A stretch of DNA of 64,000 bases, taken from positions 3,658,001 through 3,722,000 of the forward strand of contig NZ_LR746496.1 in assembly GCF_902729405.1 (NCBI RefSeq). Direction: 5' to 3'. Shown in pieces: positions 58,175 through 64,000 of this stretch. The position numbers were made by a program, and so were the translations under genes. The stretch comes from Acididesulfobacillus acetoxydans. GTDB lineage: Bacteria; Bacillota; Desulfitobacteriia; Desulfitobacteriales; Desulfitobacteriaceae. The notes beneath the pieces were generated by a model, which was given only the letters and a program-made list of their open reading frames with translations, searched no databases and had not been told where the DNA came from. Numbering within the stretch: the first letter of the stretch is position 1; every line of letters starts with the position of its first letter.

Positions 58175-60793
58175 TCAAGCGGTGGCCATAGGATCAACCT
58201 CGATATTCAGTATTATGCCATGAGCCGCCGAGCTTTGAAAAAACTTTTCGATCCCGCCGTGGAGAAAAGCCCTTAAAATCTCGATATTTTTTCCCTTAAC
58301 CAACACCTGCCAGCGAAATTGCTTTTTCAGCCGGGGCAGGACGGCGGGTGCCGGACCAAGGACATTCAACAGTTCAGTATTCCCATTTCCGTGTTCCGGC
58401 ATTCGCCCGAACAGGGCCGTGGCCAGTTCATGCGCCCCTTTGATCACCCGCTCCTCCTCCTCCCCCTGGACAAGCACCCGTATGACGTGCGTGAAAGGGG
58501 GATAGCGGCGCTCCTTTCTGTAGCGAATTTCCTCCCAGAAAAAGCCCTCAAAATCATGAACGGATGCGTGTTGGATAGCGCGGTCCGCCGGGGTATAGGT
58601 TTGAATGACGACTTCCCCCGGTTTTTCGCTCCGTCCGGCACGCCCGGCAACTTGCGTCAGCAGTTGAAACGTCCTCTCCCTGGCCCTGAAATCCGGCATC
58701 TGCAGAGTTTGGTCAGCCGCCACGATCCCCACAAGAGTTACATTGGGAAAATCCAACCCCTTGGCCATCATCTGCGTCCCCACCAGAACCTGAGCCTCCT
58801 GCCTCCTGAAAGCCGCCAAGATCTCCTCATGGCCCTGTTCATGCACCGCATCCCAGTCCAGCCTCAAAACCCTTACCTGGGGCCATAGGCCCCGCAGTTC
58901 TTCCTCGACTCTTTGCGTCCCCAGGCCAAAGAAACGGATGTACCGGCTCCCGCACTCGGGACAGCGGTGAGGCGTTTCCTCGGTGTGATTACAATAATGA
59001 CAACGCATCACTTCGTCCTGAGTATGATAAGTGAGCGCCACATCGCAGTCGGGGCAGCGCGCCACGTAACCGCATTCCCGGCATACGACAAAAGTCGCGT
59101 AGCCCCGGCGGTTTAAAAAGAGCATGCTTTGCTCACCCCGCTCCAGCCGCTCCCGCAGCTTGGTCTGGAGGCTGAGAGAAAACAGACTGCGGTTGCCCTT
59201 AGCCAAGTCCTCCCGCATATCCACAACTTCCACGGGGGGCAAGATGCAGGATCCTATGCGTTCCCTCATCGTGAGCAGTTCGGCTTTGCCGCTCCGGGCC
59301 GCCGCATACGCCTCCAGCGAAGGTGTCGCGCTCCCCAGGAGAACCACCCCTTGACGATATTCCATCCGTTTGCGGGCAACATCCCGGGCATGATACTTGG
59401 GGTTCTCATCTTGCTTATACGCCTGGTCATGCTCCTCGTCCAAAATGATCAATTTCAGGGCCGGCAGAGGGGCAAAAACCGCCGAACGGGCCCCGATGAC
59501 CAGATGGACATTTCCCTCCAGTATCTTCTCCCAAGCCCTGGCTTTCTCCCCCGGTTTGAGCCCGGAATGGAGCACCAGCATTTGCGAACCAAAATCTGTC
59601 TTAAAATAGCGAGCCAGCTGGGCTGTCAAGGAAATCTCCGGCACCAGCAGGATCACGTCCCCGCCCCGGAGGAGAAGGTACTGAATCACCCTCCTGTACA
59701 CTTCCGTCTTCCCGCTTCCGGTCACCCCGTGCAGGAGGAGAGTGCGGGCGGCTCCTTTGCCCAGGGCCGATATAATCTCTGTTACCGCCGCTTTCTGTTC
59801 GCGGCTGAGAATTTTCTCTCCCCAAGACACCCGGAACAACTTTTCGGTTGAGGATTCCGCCTGCCCCCCGGACCCACACTCCCTTTTTTCACAATCATTC
59901 GGGAACGCCTCAGCCGGGGTGCCATCTTGAGAGATGAGCGCCTCATAAGCGCCCTCTTCAAGGAAGTTCGCAGAATCCGCACAGGCGCTTTGCCGAACGC
60001 CGCCACCCCGAAAAGCATCTGCCTCCCGAGTATCTGCCTCCCGAGTATCTGCCTCCCGAGTATCTGCCTCCCGAGTATCTGCCTCCTGAGTACCCACCCC
60101 CCGAGTATCCGCCTCCCGGGTATCGGCCTCCCGGGTATCTATCTCCCGGGTATCTATCTCCCGGGTATCGGCCTCCCGCGGTGCTTCCCGCGAAACTCCC
60201 CCGGAGGGAATCCGGGCAGACCGGGCTCCGGTTTTCCAAGCAGAAGAGAACCGGGTTTCTGTTTTCACCCAGCCCTGCCCGATCAGCTGCTTCAAGAAGT
60301 CCCCGCCGACCCGGGCTCTCTGCAGGAACGTCTTCAGGGGCAAACCCCGGCGCCGGGAGCGGCCCAGTACTTCCAGGCAGGCATAAGTTTCCGGATCGAG
60401 CCAGCGCAAAGTCTCGACATCCGGGTCTTCCCGGCCCGCCAGAGGGATTACCCACTCTTCCACCTTGCCTTTGAGCAAAGGCCAAACCGTACGCAGGCTT
60501 TGAGCCACGGAACACAGGGTCGTCTCCGCCAGCCAGCGAGCCAGCTCGATCATCTCCGCGGGCACCGCTGCCGCCGCCAAAATCTTCAAGACCGGACGCA
60601 ATTCCTTGCCCTCGGCTTCCTTGGGCAGGCGATCCGCGACCCGAACGATCAGCCCCTGCACCTGCCGGCCCTGTAAAGGAATCAAGACCCTCATCCCGGC
60701 AGCGGCCTTCATGTCATCCTGAACAATATAGTGGTAAGTTCTATCGAGACGCCGGTTGGCGACGTCCGGCATAACTTCGGCGTACCGCGTCAA
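58175..60793 (-). CDS. priA: Primosomal replication restart helicase PriA with an in-frame minisatellite
   Basis: PriA reloads the replication machinery at repaired forks. The 872-residue protein has the 3'-DNA-binding domain (about 1-105), a winged-helix part (about 125-180) and helicase motifs HGVTGSGKTEVYRR (I), DEEHDQAYKQ (II) and GSATPSLEAYAA (III). The zinc cluster has eight cysteines (CRECGYVARCPDC, CHYC, CPEC). Residues 206-260 are eleven copies of a five-residue unit, mostly R-E-A-D-T, inserted between winged helix and helicase; with flanking low-complexity sequence the protein is roughly 100 residues longer than usual. It heads the priA-def-fmt operon. Confidence 0.96.
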   Translation of the reverse strand: MTRYAEVMPDVANRRLDRTYHYIVQDDMKAAAGMRVLIPLQGRQVQGLIVRVADRLPKEAEGKELRPVLKILAAAAVPAEMIELARWLAETTLCSVAQSLRTVWPLLKGKVEEWVIPLAGREDPDVETLRWLDPETYACLEVLGRSRRRGLPLKTFLQRARVGGDFLKQLIGQGWVKTETRFSSAWKTGARSARIPSGGVSREAPREADTREIDTREIDTREADTREADTRGVGTQEADTREADTREADTREADTREADAFRGGGVRQSACADSANFLEEGAYEALISQDGTPAEAFPNDCEKRECGSGGQAESSTEKLFRVSWGEKILSREQKAAVTEIISALGKGAARTLLLHGVTGSGKTEVYRRVIQYLLLRGGDVILLVPEISLTAQLARYFKTDFGSQMLVLHSGLKPGEKARAWEKILEGNVHLVIGARSAVFAPLPALKLIILDEEHDQAYKQDENPKYHARDVARKRMEYRQGVVLLGSATPSLEAYAAARSGKAELLTMRERIGSCILPPVEVVDMREDLAKGNRSLFSLSLQTKLRERLERGEQSMLFLNRRGYATFVVCRECGYVARCPDCDVALTYHTQDEVMRCHYCNHTEETPHRCPECGSRYIRFFGLGTQRVEEELRGLWPQVRVLRLDWDAVHEQGHEEILAAFRRQEAQVLVGTQMMAKGLDFPNVTLVGIVAADQTLQMPDFRARERTFQLLTQVAGRAGRSEKPGEVVIQTYTPADRAIQHASVHDFEGFFWEEIRYRKERRYPPFTHVIRVLVQGEEEERVIKGAHELATALFGRMPEHGNGNTELLNVLGPAPAVLPRLKKQFRWQVLVKGKNIEILRAFLHGGIEKFFQSSAAHGIILNIEVDPMATA
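60014..60178. repeat. 15-bp minisatellite inside priA (11 units)
   Basis: On plus the unit is CCCGAGTATCTGCCT-like, repeated eleven times without frame change. The units at 60014-60090 are nearly identical and those to the right more diverged (GTATCGGCCT, GTATCTATCT). It codes for R-E-A-D-T, R-E-I-D-T and variants on the minus strand. Confidence 0.92.
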
Positions 60794-60834
60794 AAAACTG
60801 CGCCTCCCAAACTGAATGCTCCATATTCACGACC

Positions 60835-60843
60835 ATTATAACA
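60835..60843 (-). promoter_or_regulatory. Extended -10 promoter of priA
   Basis: TGTTATAAT on the minus strand is a perfect TGnTATAAT extended -10. There is no good -35 at 17 bp. It lies about 45 bp upstream of the priA start. Confidence 0.55.
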
Positions 60844-60993
60844 GTTTTGTCCGGCCACAACCACATCCGCCACGGCGGGCCGAATGGCCGGACACAAGCG
60901 CAGAAGCCCGAGGCATACCCGTATCGGGATCAGGAGCAGGGTTATGTCTTTCAAGCGCCGATAGGCCCGGATGGCAAGAAGACCATCCGGACC

Positions 60994-61027
60994 ATAACCC
61001 AGATAAATCTATAACCCAGATAAATCT
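60994..61027. repeat. 17-bp perfect tandem duplication
   Basis: ATAACCCAGATAAATCT is repeated head to tail at 60994-61010 and 61011-61027 with no differences, suggesting a recent slippage event. Confidence 0.85.
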
Positions 61028-61131
61028 CTGCTGAAAACTTGTGGAGGGAACTGTTTCGGGTCCGGCGCCGCGATAAGGCGATTATCCGGACTGTCGAGCA
61101 GGCAGCATCAAAGCAAAGCTGTTCGCCCGAT

Positions 61132-61150
61132 ATAAAGCCTGCACGGCTTT
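61132..61150 (-). terminator. Weak terminator candidate after the ptb-like gene
   Basis: On the minus strand AAAGCC, loop GTGCA, GGCTTT is followed by ATAT. The stem is short and the tail not a clean T-run. Confidence 0.3.
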
Positions 61151-61184
61151 AGCCGTTGTGGAGCGTCACTCTGAAAGCTCTCCG

Positions 61185-62096
61185 TTATACCCCTGCTTCG
61201 CGGCTGACTGCCGCAAAAGCGATGGACATCAGCTTACTGCGCGGCGAATCATTGCGCGAGGTCATCACGATCGGCGTCTTCGCCCCCAGGATGATCCCCG
61301 CAAACGTGGCTCCGGCAAAATAGAGCATGGACTTAATCACCGCATTTCCAACCTCAATCGTCGGCACCAGGAAAAGATCGGCGTCTCCGTTCACCCGGCT
61401 CTTGATGCCCTTATGTTTCAAGGCCGCCGCGCTGATGGCTCCGTCCAAAGCCAGGGGACCGTCCACGACAGCCCCCACGAATTCTCCCCTCTCACCCATC
61501 TCCGCCAAGGCGGCGGCATCCGTTGAGGAGACCATCTTCGCGCTCGGAACTTCGTTAGCCGATAAAGCGACAACTTTCACTTCCCCCATGCCGATACGAT
61601 GCATGCAGTCCAAGGCATTGGCGAGAATTTCCTTTTTCTGCTCCAGCGTGGGAGAAATGTTGATTCCCCCGTCCGTCAGAAAAAGAAGCCTGTTAAAACC
61701 CGGCACCGAGATAGCCGCCAGATGGGAGAGCAGCCTTCCGCTTCTCAGCCCATCCTCCGCACGCAAAACCGCCCGCAGGAAATCGGCCGTGTTCACAAGC
61801 CCTTTCATGAGAAAATGAGCCCTTCCTCTGACCACAGCGTCCACAGCCTTATGGGCAGCCGCCACCGGATCCGGCTCATCAATCAGTTCCGCTTTACCTA
61901 AATCCAACCCGATTTGCCGGGCCAAATCCTCGATCCCTACCCCGGACCCAATCAGCAGCGGATCGATCAACCCCACGGTTTGGGCCATTTTCACCGCTTC
62001 CAGCACCTGTTTATCGGCAGCCGCCGCCACGGCCACCCGCGCCCGGCCCAGGCTTTGGGCCCTTTCCAAAAGAACCTCCAACCCGGTAAACCTCAA
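61185..62096 (-). CDS. ptb: Phosphate butyryltransferase-like protein
   Basis: The 303-residue protein belongs to the phosphate acetyl/butyryl transferase family, which converts acyl-CoA to acyl-phosphate. Recognisable blocks are AHFLMKGLVNTADFLRAVL (about residues 93-111), the FLTDGGINISPTLEQK region (about 139-154) and the C-terminal GAKTPIVMTSRNDSPRSKL. The length is that of Ptb rather than of the longer Pta. Translation uses TTG behind AAGGAG, nine bases away. No butyrate kinase is next to it; ackA is 30 kb away. It may act on branched or butyryl-CoA from amino acid fermentation, in keeping with the phenylacetate-CoA ligase nearby, but that is inference. Confidence 0.88.
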   Translation of the reverse strand: MRFTGLEVLLERAQSLGRARVAVAAAADKQVLEAVKMAQTVGLIDPLLIGSGVGIEDLARQIGLDLGKAELIDEPDPVAAAHKAVDAVVRGRAHFLMKGLVNTADFLRAVLRAEDGLRSGRLLSHLAAISVPGFNRLLFLTDGGINISPTLEQKKEILANALDCMHRIGMGEVKVVALSANEVPSAKMVSSTDAAALAEMGERGEFVGAVVDGPLALDGAISAAALKHKGIKSRVNGDADLFLVPTIEVGNAVIKSMLYFAGATFAGIILGAKTPIVMTSRNDSPRSKLMSIAFAAVSREAGV

Positions 62097-62141
62097 TTGC
62101 CAACACTCCTTGCTCTGTCAAATACCCTGGCCAAAGCGTTT

Positions 62142-62290
62142 TCAAACACCCTTTTCCATTGGCTCTGTTCTTTTTCAGACACCCTTTTCCTGTCGCTCTT
62201 TTCTTTTCTTTTTCAGACACCCTTTTCCTGTCGCTCTTTTCTTTTCTTTTTCAGACCACCCTTTTCCTTCGGCTCTGTTCTTTTCTTTCA
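62142..62290. repeat. Tandem repeat in the ptb leader (four units of about 34-39 bp)
   Basis: Units start at 62142, 62176, 62214 and 62252. Each reads CAGACACCCTTTTCCTGTCG then a pyrimidine-rich TCTTTTCTTTTC tail; the second and third are identical. The array lies between the -10 element and the ptb-like start, so it would be transcribed as a purine-rich leader. Confidence 0.85.
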
Positions 62291-62298
62291 TTATACCA
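62290..62298 (-). promoter_or_regulatory. Extended -10 promoter of the ptb-like gene
   Basis: TGGTATAAT on the minus strand is a perfect TGnTATAAT. The -35 region is weak (CTGGAA at 17 bp). The start codon is 194 bp downstream, across the tandem repeat. Confidence 0.55.
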
Positions 62299-62332
62299 GT
62301 TATCGCCCCAGATTCCAGGCCGAAGGGATCAG

Positions 62333-62360
62333 AAAAAAGCCCCTCTGCTTTCAGAGGGGG
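62333..62360 (-). terminator. Terminator of the paaK-ACT operon
   Basis: On the minus strand CCCCTCTG, loop AAAG, CAGAGGGG is followed by CTTTTTT, about 140 bp after the ACT-gene stop. Confidence 0.88.
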
Positions 62361-62364
62361 TCTA

Positions 62365-62389
62365 GTGAACTCGTTCCACTAAGTTGAAC
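62365..62389. repeat. Short dispersed repeat with palindrome, copy 2
   Basis: Matches the sequence at 23248-23272 at 23 of 25 positions. Here one arm is changed (GTTCCACT against AGTTGAAC), so the palindrome has one mismatch. It lies just upstream of a terminator in the minus-strand sense. Confidence 0.65.
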
Positions 62390-62453
62390 CTCGGGACTTC
62401 GGTTGAACCTCGGGACTTCAGTAAGACGTCTGCCCCCACTGAAGCAACGGGGG
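62383..62453. ncRNA. Possible structured RNA with H-type pseudoknot geometry
   Basis: An 18-bp direct repeat (GTTGAACCTCGGGACTTC at 62383-62400 and 62402-62419) runs into two interleaved stems. CTTCAGT (62416-62422) is complementary to ACTGAAG (62438-62444). CCCCC (62433-62437) is complementary to GGGGG (62449-62453). The order of arms is that of an H-type pseudoknot. It would be part of the 3' untranslated region of the ACT gene or an independent RNA. Only the complementarity is seen; expression is unknown. Confidence 0.3.
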
Positions 62454-62498
62454 AACCACTTCCACTTGCAGGAGTGAGAGTTTTGTGATTGGGTCAAG

Positions 62499-62894
62499 CT
62501 AATTAAGGCCCAGCTTCTTCAAGGCTTTCTCCATCCCTTGATTGTCCCGGACCCGGATAACCACCTGAGCCTTCTCCCGCGCCTTCTCCACAAAGGCATA
62601 CATATATTCGACAACGACACCTTCCGGAACCAGGCGATTCAGAACCCCGACCAGTCCCCCCACCTCGTCCGGAACCTCAAGGACGAACACAGGGGTGAGG
62701 CTCACGACGCAATTTTTTTGCCTCAGCTCTTCCGCCACTTGCTCCGGGGAATCGACCATGAGGCGGAGGACGCCATAATCCTTGGTATCCGCCAGCGACA
62801 GGGCCCGCACGTTGACGCCGAGATCCGCCAGTAGATTTAAAACTTCGGCCAAACGGCCTTTTGTGTTCTCAAGAAAGATAGACAGTTGCAACAC
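62499..62894 (-). CDS. Tandem ACT-domain protein
   Basis: The protein consists of two ACT domains (about residues 1-65 and 70-131), small ligand-binding modules that usually sense amino acids. Typical parts are LSIFLENTKGRLAEVLNLLA, then NVRALSLADTKDYGVLRLMV and VFVLEVPDEVGGLVGVLNRL. Homologues of this stand-alone type occur beside paaK and indolepyruvate oxidoreductase genes in anaerobes and may sense aromatic amino acids. I use the GTG at 62894, AAGGGG upstream. The frame is open to an ATG at 63023, but the added 43 residues are unlike the family and contain a duplicated segment. Confidence 0.85.
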   Translation of the reverse strand: MLQLSIFLENTKGRLAEVLNLLADLGVNVRALSLADTKDYGVLRLMVDSPEQVAEELRQKNCVVSLTPVFVLEVPDEVGGLVGVLNRLVPEGVVVEYMYAFVEKAREKAQVVIRVRDNQGMEKALKKLGLN

Positions 62895-63063
62895 CGCAGC
62901 GTTCACCCCTTCATCCAATCGTGAGACTTGCGTTTCTACCCGTGAGAGCAGCACCCCATACTCCAAAGCAGCATCCCGTACTCCAAGCTCAAATAATTCT
63001 TGGCGCCCCTCGGCTTGCGTCATTTTTGCTTTGGCAAATGCTCATGTCCGAGGTGGGCCGGAC

Positions 63064-64000
63064 TTAACCCTTGCGCTTATCGACGACCCTTTTCGCTTTT
63101 CCTTCACTGCGGGGAATACTCTTGGGCTCCACTAAACGAACCCTGATCGAAATACCGATAATTTCTTCGATCCGCTGCTGAACGCGCTTCTTCAAAGTCT
63201 CCAGCTCGCGAACTTCATCTATGAAGTTGGCCGCGTTGACCTCGACCTGAACCTCTAACTGGTCGAGTGTGCCCGCGCGCTCCACGATCAACAGATAGTG
63301 GGGTTCCAAACCGTCCACGGCCAGAATCCCTTCCTCGATCTGGCTCGGGAAAACATTCACTCCCCGGATGATCAGCATATCATCCACCCGGGCCGTAACC
63401 CGCTCCATCGTCCAACCGCTATGCCCGCAGCCGCAATCCCCATGGTGCAGAGCCGTTAAATCTTTGGTCCGGTAGCGCAGGACCGGAAAAGCTTCCTTAT
63501 CGATACTCGTAAAGACCAGCTCACCCGGCACGCCCTCAGGCAGCGGCTCTCCCCTTTCGTCCAGGATCTCCGGATAAAAATGCCCGTCTATGTGCAGACC
63601 CCTGTGCTGCGGGCATTCCATCGCCACCCCGGGGCCCATGATTTCGCTCAGGCCGTAGATGTCATAGGCGTCAATCCCCAGCCGCGCTTCGATTTCCTCT
63701 CTCATGCCCTCTGTCCAGGGTTCTGCCCCCAAGACCCCCTTTTTCAAACGCAGCTCCTGGCGGGAAATTCCTGCTTCCCCCAGGCTTTCTCCCAAATAAA
63801 GTGCATAAGAGGGCGTACAGGCGAGGACCGTCGTGCCGAAGTCCCGCATCAGCATCAGCTGACGCCGGGTGTTGCCGCCGGAGATCGGTACCGTCATCGC
63901 TCCCAGTTTCTCCGAGCCGTAGTGCAGCCCCATCCCTCCCGTAAACAAGCCGTAACCATAGGCAACCTGGATCACATCCCCTTTGCCGATCCCCGCCCGC
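63064..64000 (-). CDS. paaK: Phenylacetate-CoA ligase, C-terminal part (cut by window edge)
   Basis: PaaK activates phenylacetate or related aryl acids to CoA thioesters; in anaerobes it often works in the opposite, energy-conserving direction with indolepyruvate oxidoreductase. About 312 codons are inside the window. The frame continues to the edge and reads [20 protein letters not shown], the conserved region before the nucleotide-binding loop. [19 protein letters not shown], the hinge [21 protein letters not shown] and the C-terminal [18 protein letters not shown] with the typical PaaK C-domain follow. The usual N-terminal 110-120 residues lie beyond the right edge. The ACT gene follows by 169 bp and is probably co-transcribed. 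Confidence 0.93.
   Translation of the reverse strand, partial: RAGIGKGDVIQVAYGYGLFTGGMGLHYGSEKLGAMTVPISGGNTRRQLMLMRDFGTTVLACTPSYALYLGESLGEAGISRQELRLKKGVLGAEPWTEGMREEIEARLGIDAYDIYGLSEIMGPGVAMECPQHRGLHIDGHFYPEILDERGEPLPEGVPGELVFTSIDKEAFPVLRYRTKDLTALHHGDCGCGHSGWTMERVTARVDDMLIIRGVNVFPSQIEEGILAVDGLEPHYLLIVERAGTLDQLEVQVEVNAANFIDEVRELETLKKRVQQRIEEIIGISIRVRLVEPKSIPRSEGKAKRVVDKRKG

Larger units (their letters stand above)
60794..61184. other. Spacer between ptb-like gene and priA
   Basis: Besides the priA -10 element (60835-60843) this 391-bp stretch holds a perfect 8-bp hairpin (CCGGATGG, loop CAAGAAGA, CCATCCGG, about 60968-60991) and a 17-bp tandem duplication (60994-61027). A weak hairpin after the ptb-like gene lies at 61132-61150. 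No coding region is supported. Confidence 0.5.
62097..62498. other. Spacer between ACT gene and ptb-like gene
   Basis: The 402-bp spacer is crowded with structure: a 34-38-bp tandem repeat (62142-62290), an extended -10 for the ptb-like gene, the terminator of the ACT gene, a palindromic dispersed repeat and a possible RNA pseudoknot. No coding region is supported. Confidence 0.6.

Noticed and set aside
60014-60178. Regular repeats that could suggest a CRISPR array
   Set aside because: Units are 15 bp and directly adjacent, with no unique spacers, and they are in frame within priA.
62142-62290. Tandem 38-bp repeats resembling a CRISPR or integron structure
   Set aside because: There are no spacers between units, only four copies, and no cas or integrase gene nearby.
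1-64000. tRNA or rRNA genes and intact insertion sequences
   Set aside because: No cloverleaf-like segment with the conserved GTTCRANNC arm, no rRNA landmark sequence and no transposase motif were found on reading both strands; a dedicated search could still find a missed tRNA.

Overview
The window reads as one contiguous piece of a chromosomal core region from an endospore-forming, anaerobic Firmicute of fairly high GC. Gene content and order fit the Peptococcaceae and relatives (Desulfitobacterium, Desulfotomaculum or Heliobacterium-like). Spore markers are gpr, an SASP-like gene, ylbJ and a Spo0F-like receiver. Fe-S serine dehydratase, complex I genes without a fused NuoCD, FabK instead of FabI, and an anaerobic-type methylthioadenosine route fit the same picture. 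I see no rRNA, tRNA, prophage, intact insertion sequence or CRISPR array. Almost all genes lie on the minus strand, so operons read from high to low coordinates; only ylbJ, gpr, rpmB and the receiver gene are on plus.

Layout from left to right. 1-2731: start of a complex I operon (nuoA-B-C-D-H, continuing off the left edge). 2810-11818: the classic translation and secretion cluster ylxM-ffh-rpsP-khpA-rimM-trmD-(RNA methyltransferase)-rplS-lepB-rbgA-rnhB, broken by several gene-poor spacers. 12102-15407: a three-gene nucleoside salvage set (deaminase, class II aldolase, MtnA-type isomerase). 15482-29200: a long lipid, RNA and chromosome operon, fapR-plsX-fabH-fabK-fabD-fabG-acpP-(FabK paralogue)-fabF-rnc-smc-ftsY, starting at a sigma-A promoter overlapped by a FapR-box-like palindrome. 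29450-36402: yceD-rpmF, ackA, a patatin-like esterase, ylbJ, rsmD, gpr and a very short SASP. 36703-43002: recG, sdaAA/sdaAB, a fakA-type kinase and an Asp23 protein. 43244-44032: divergent rpmB and a Spo0F-like receiver behind a sigma-H promoter with an 0A box. 44084-60793: priA-def-fmt-(zinc protease)-rsmB-rlmN-fhaA-fhaB-prpC-rodA-pbpA-prkC-rsgA-rpe-thiN, a signalling and wall-growth cluster embedded in translation-maturation genes. 61185-64000: a phosphate butyryltransferase-like gene, an ACT-domain gene and the 3' part of a phenylacetate-CoA ligase gene.

The functions link up as follows. The fab operon makes membrane lipid precursors and is probably controlled by malonyl-CoA through FapR. 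The fha/prpC/rodA/pbpA/prkC block couples Ser/Thr phosphorylation to peptidoglycan synthesis. The mtaD-aldolase-mtnA set could recycle the 5'-deoxy-nucleoside by-products of SAM chemistry without oxygen.

Beyond ordinary genes, the window is rich in tandem duplications. There are short 17-38 bp duplications in spacers and an in-frame 15-bp minisatellite inside priA. Low-complexity insertions occur in recG, fakA and fmt. There is also one 205-bp element with terminal inverted repeats and an imperfect 8-bp direct-repeat flank (a MITE-like sequence), plus a partial second copy. Starts were chosen by eye from Shine-Dalgarno sequences and family length; names rest on motif recognition, not on database searches.
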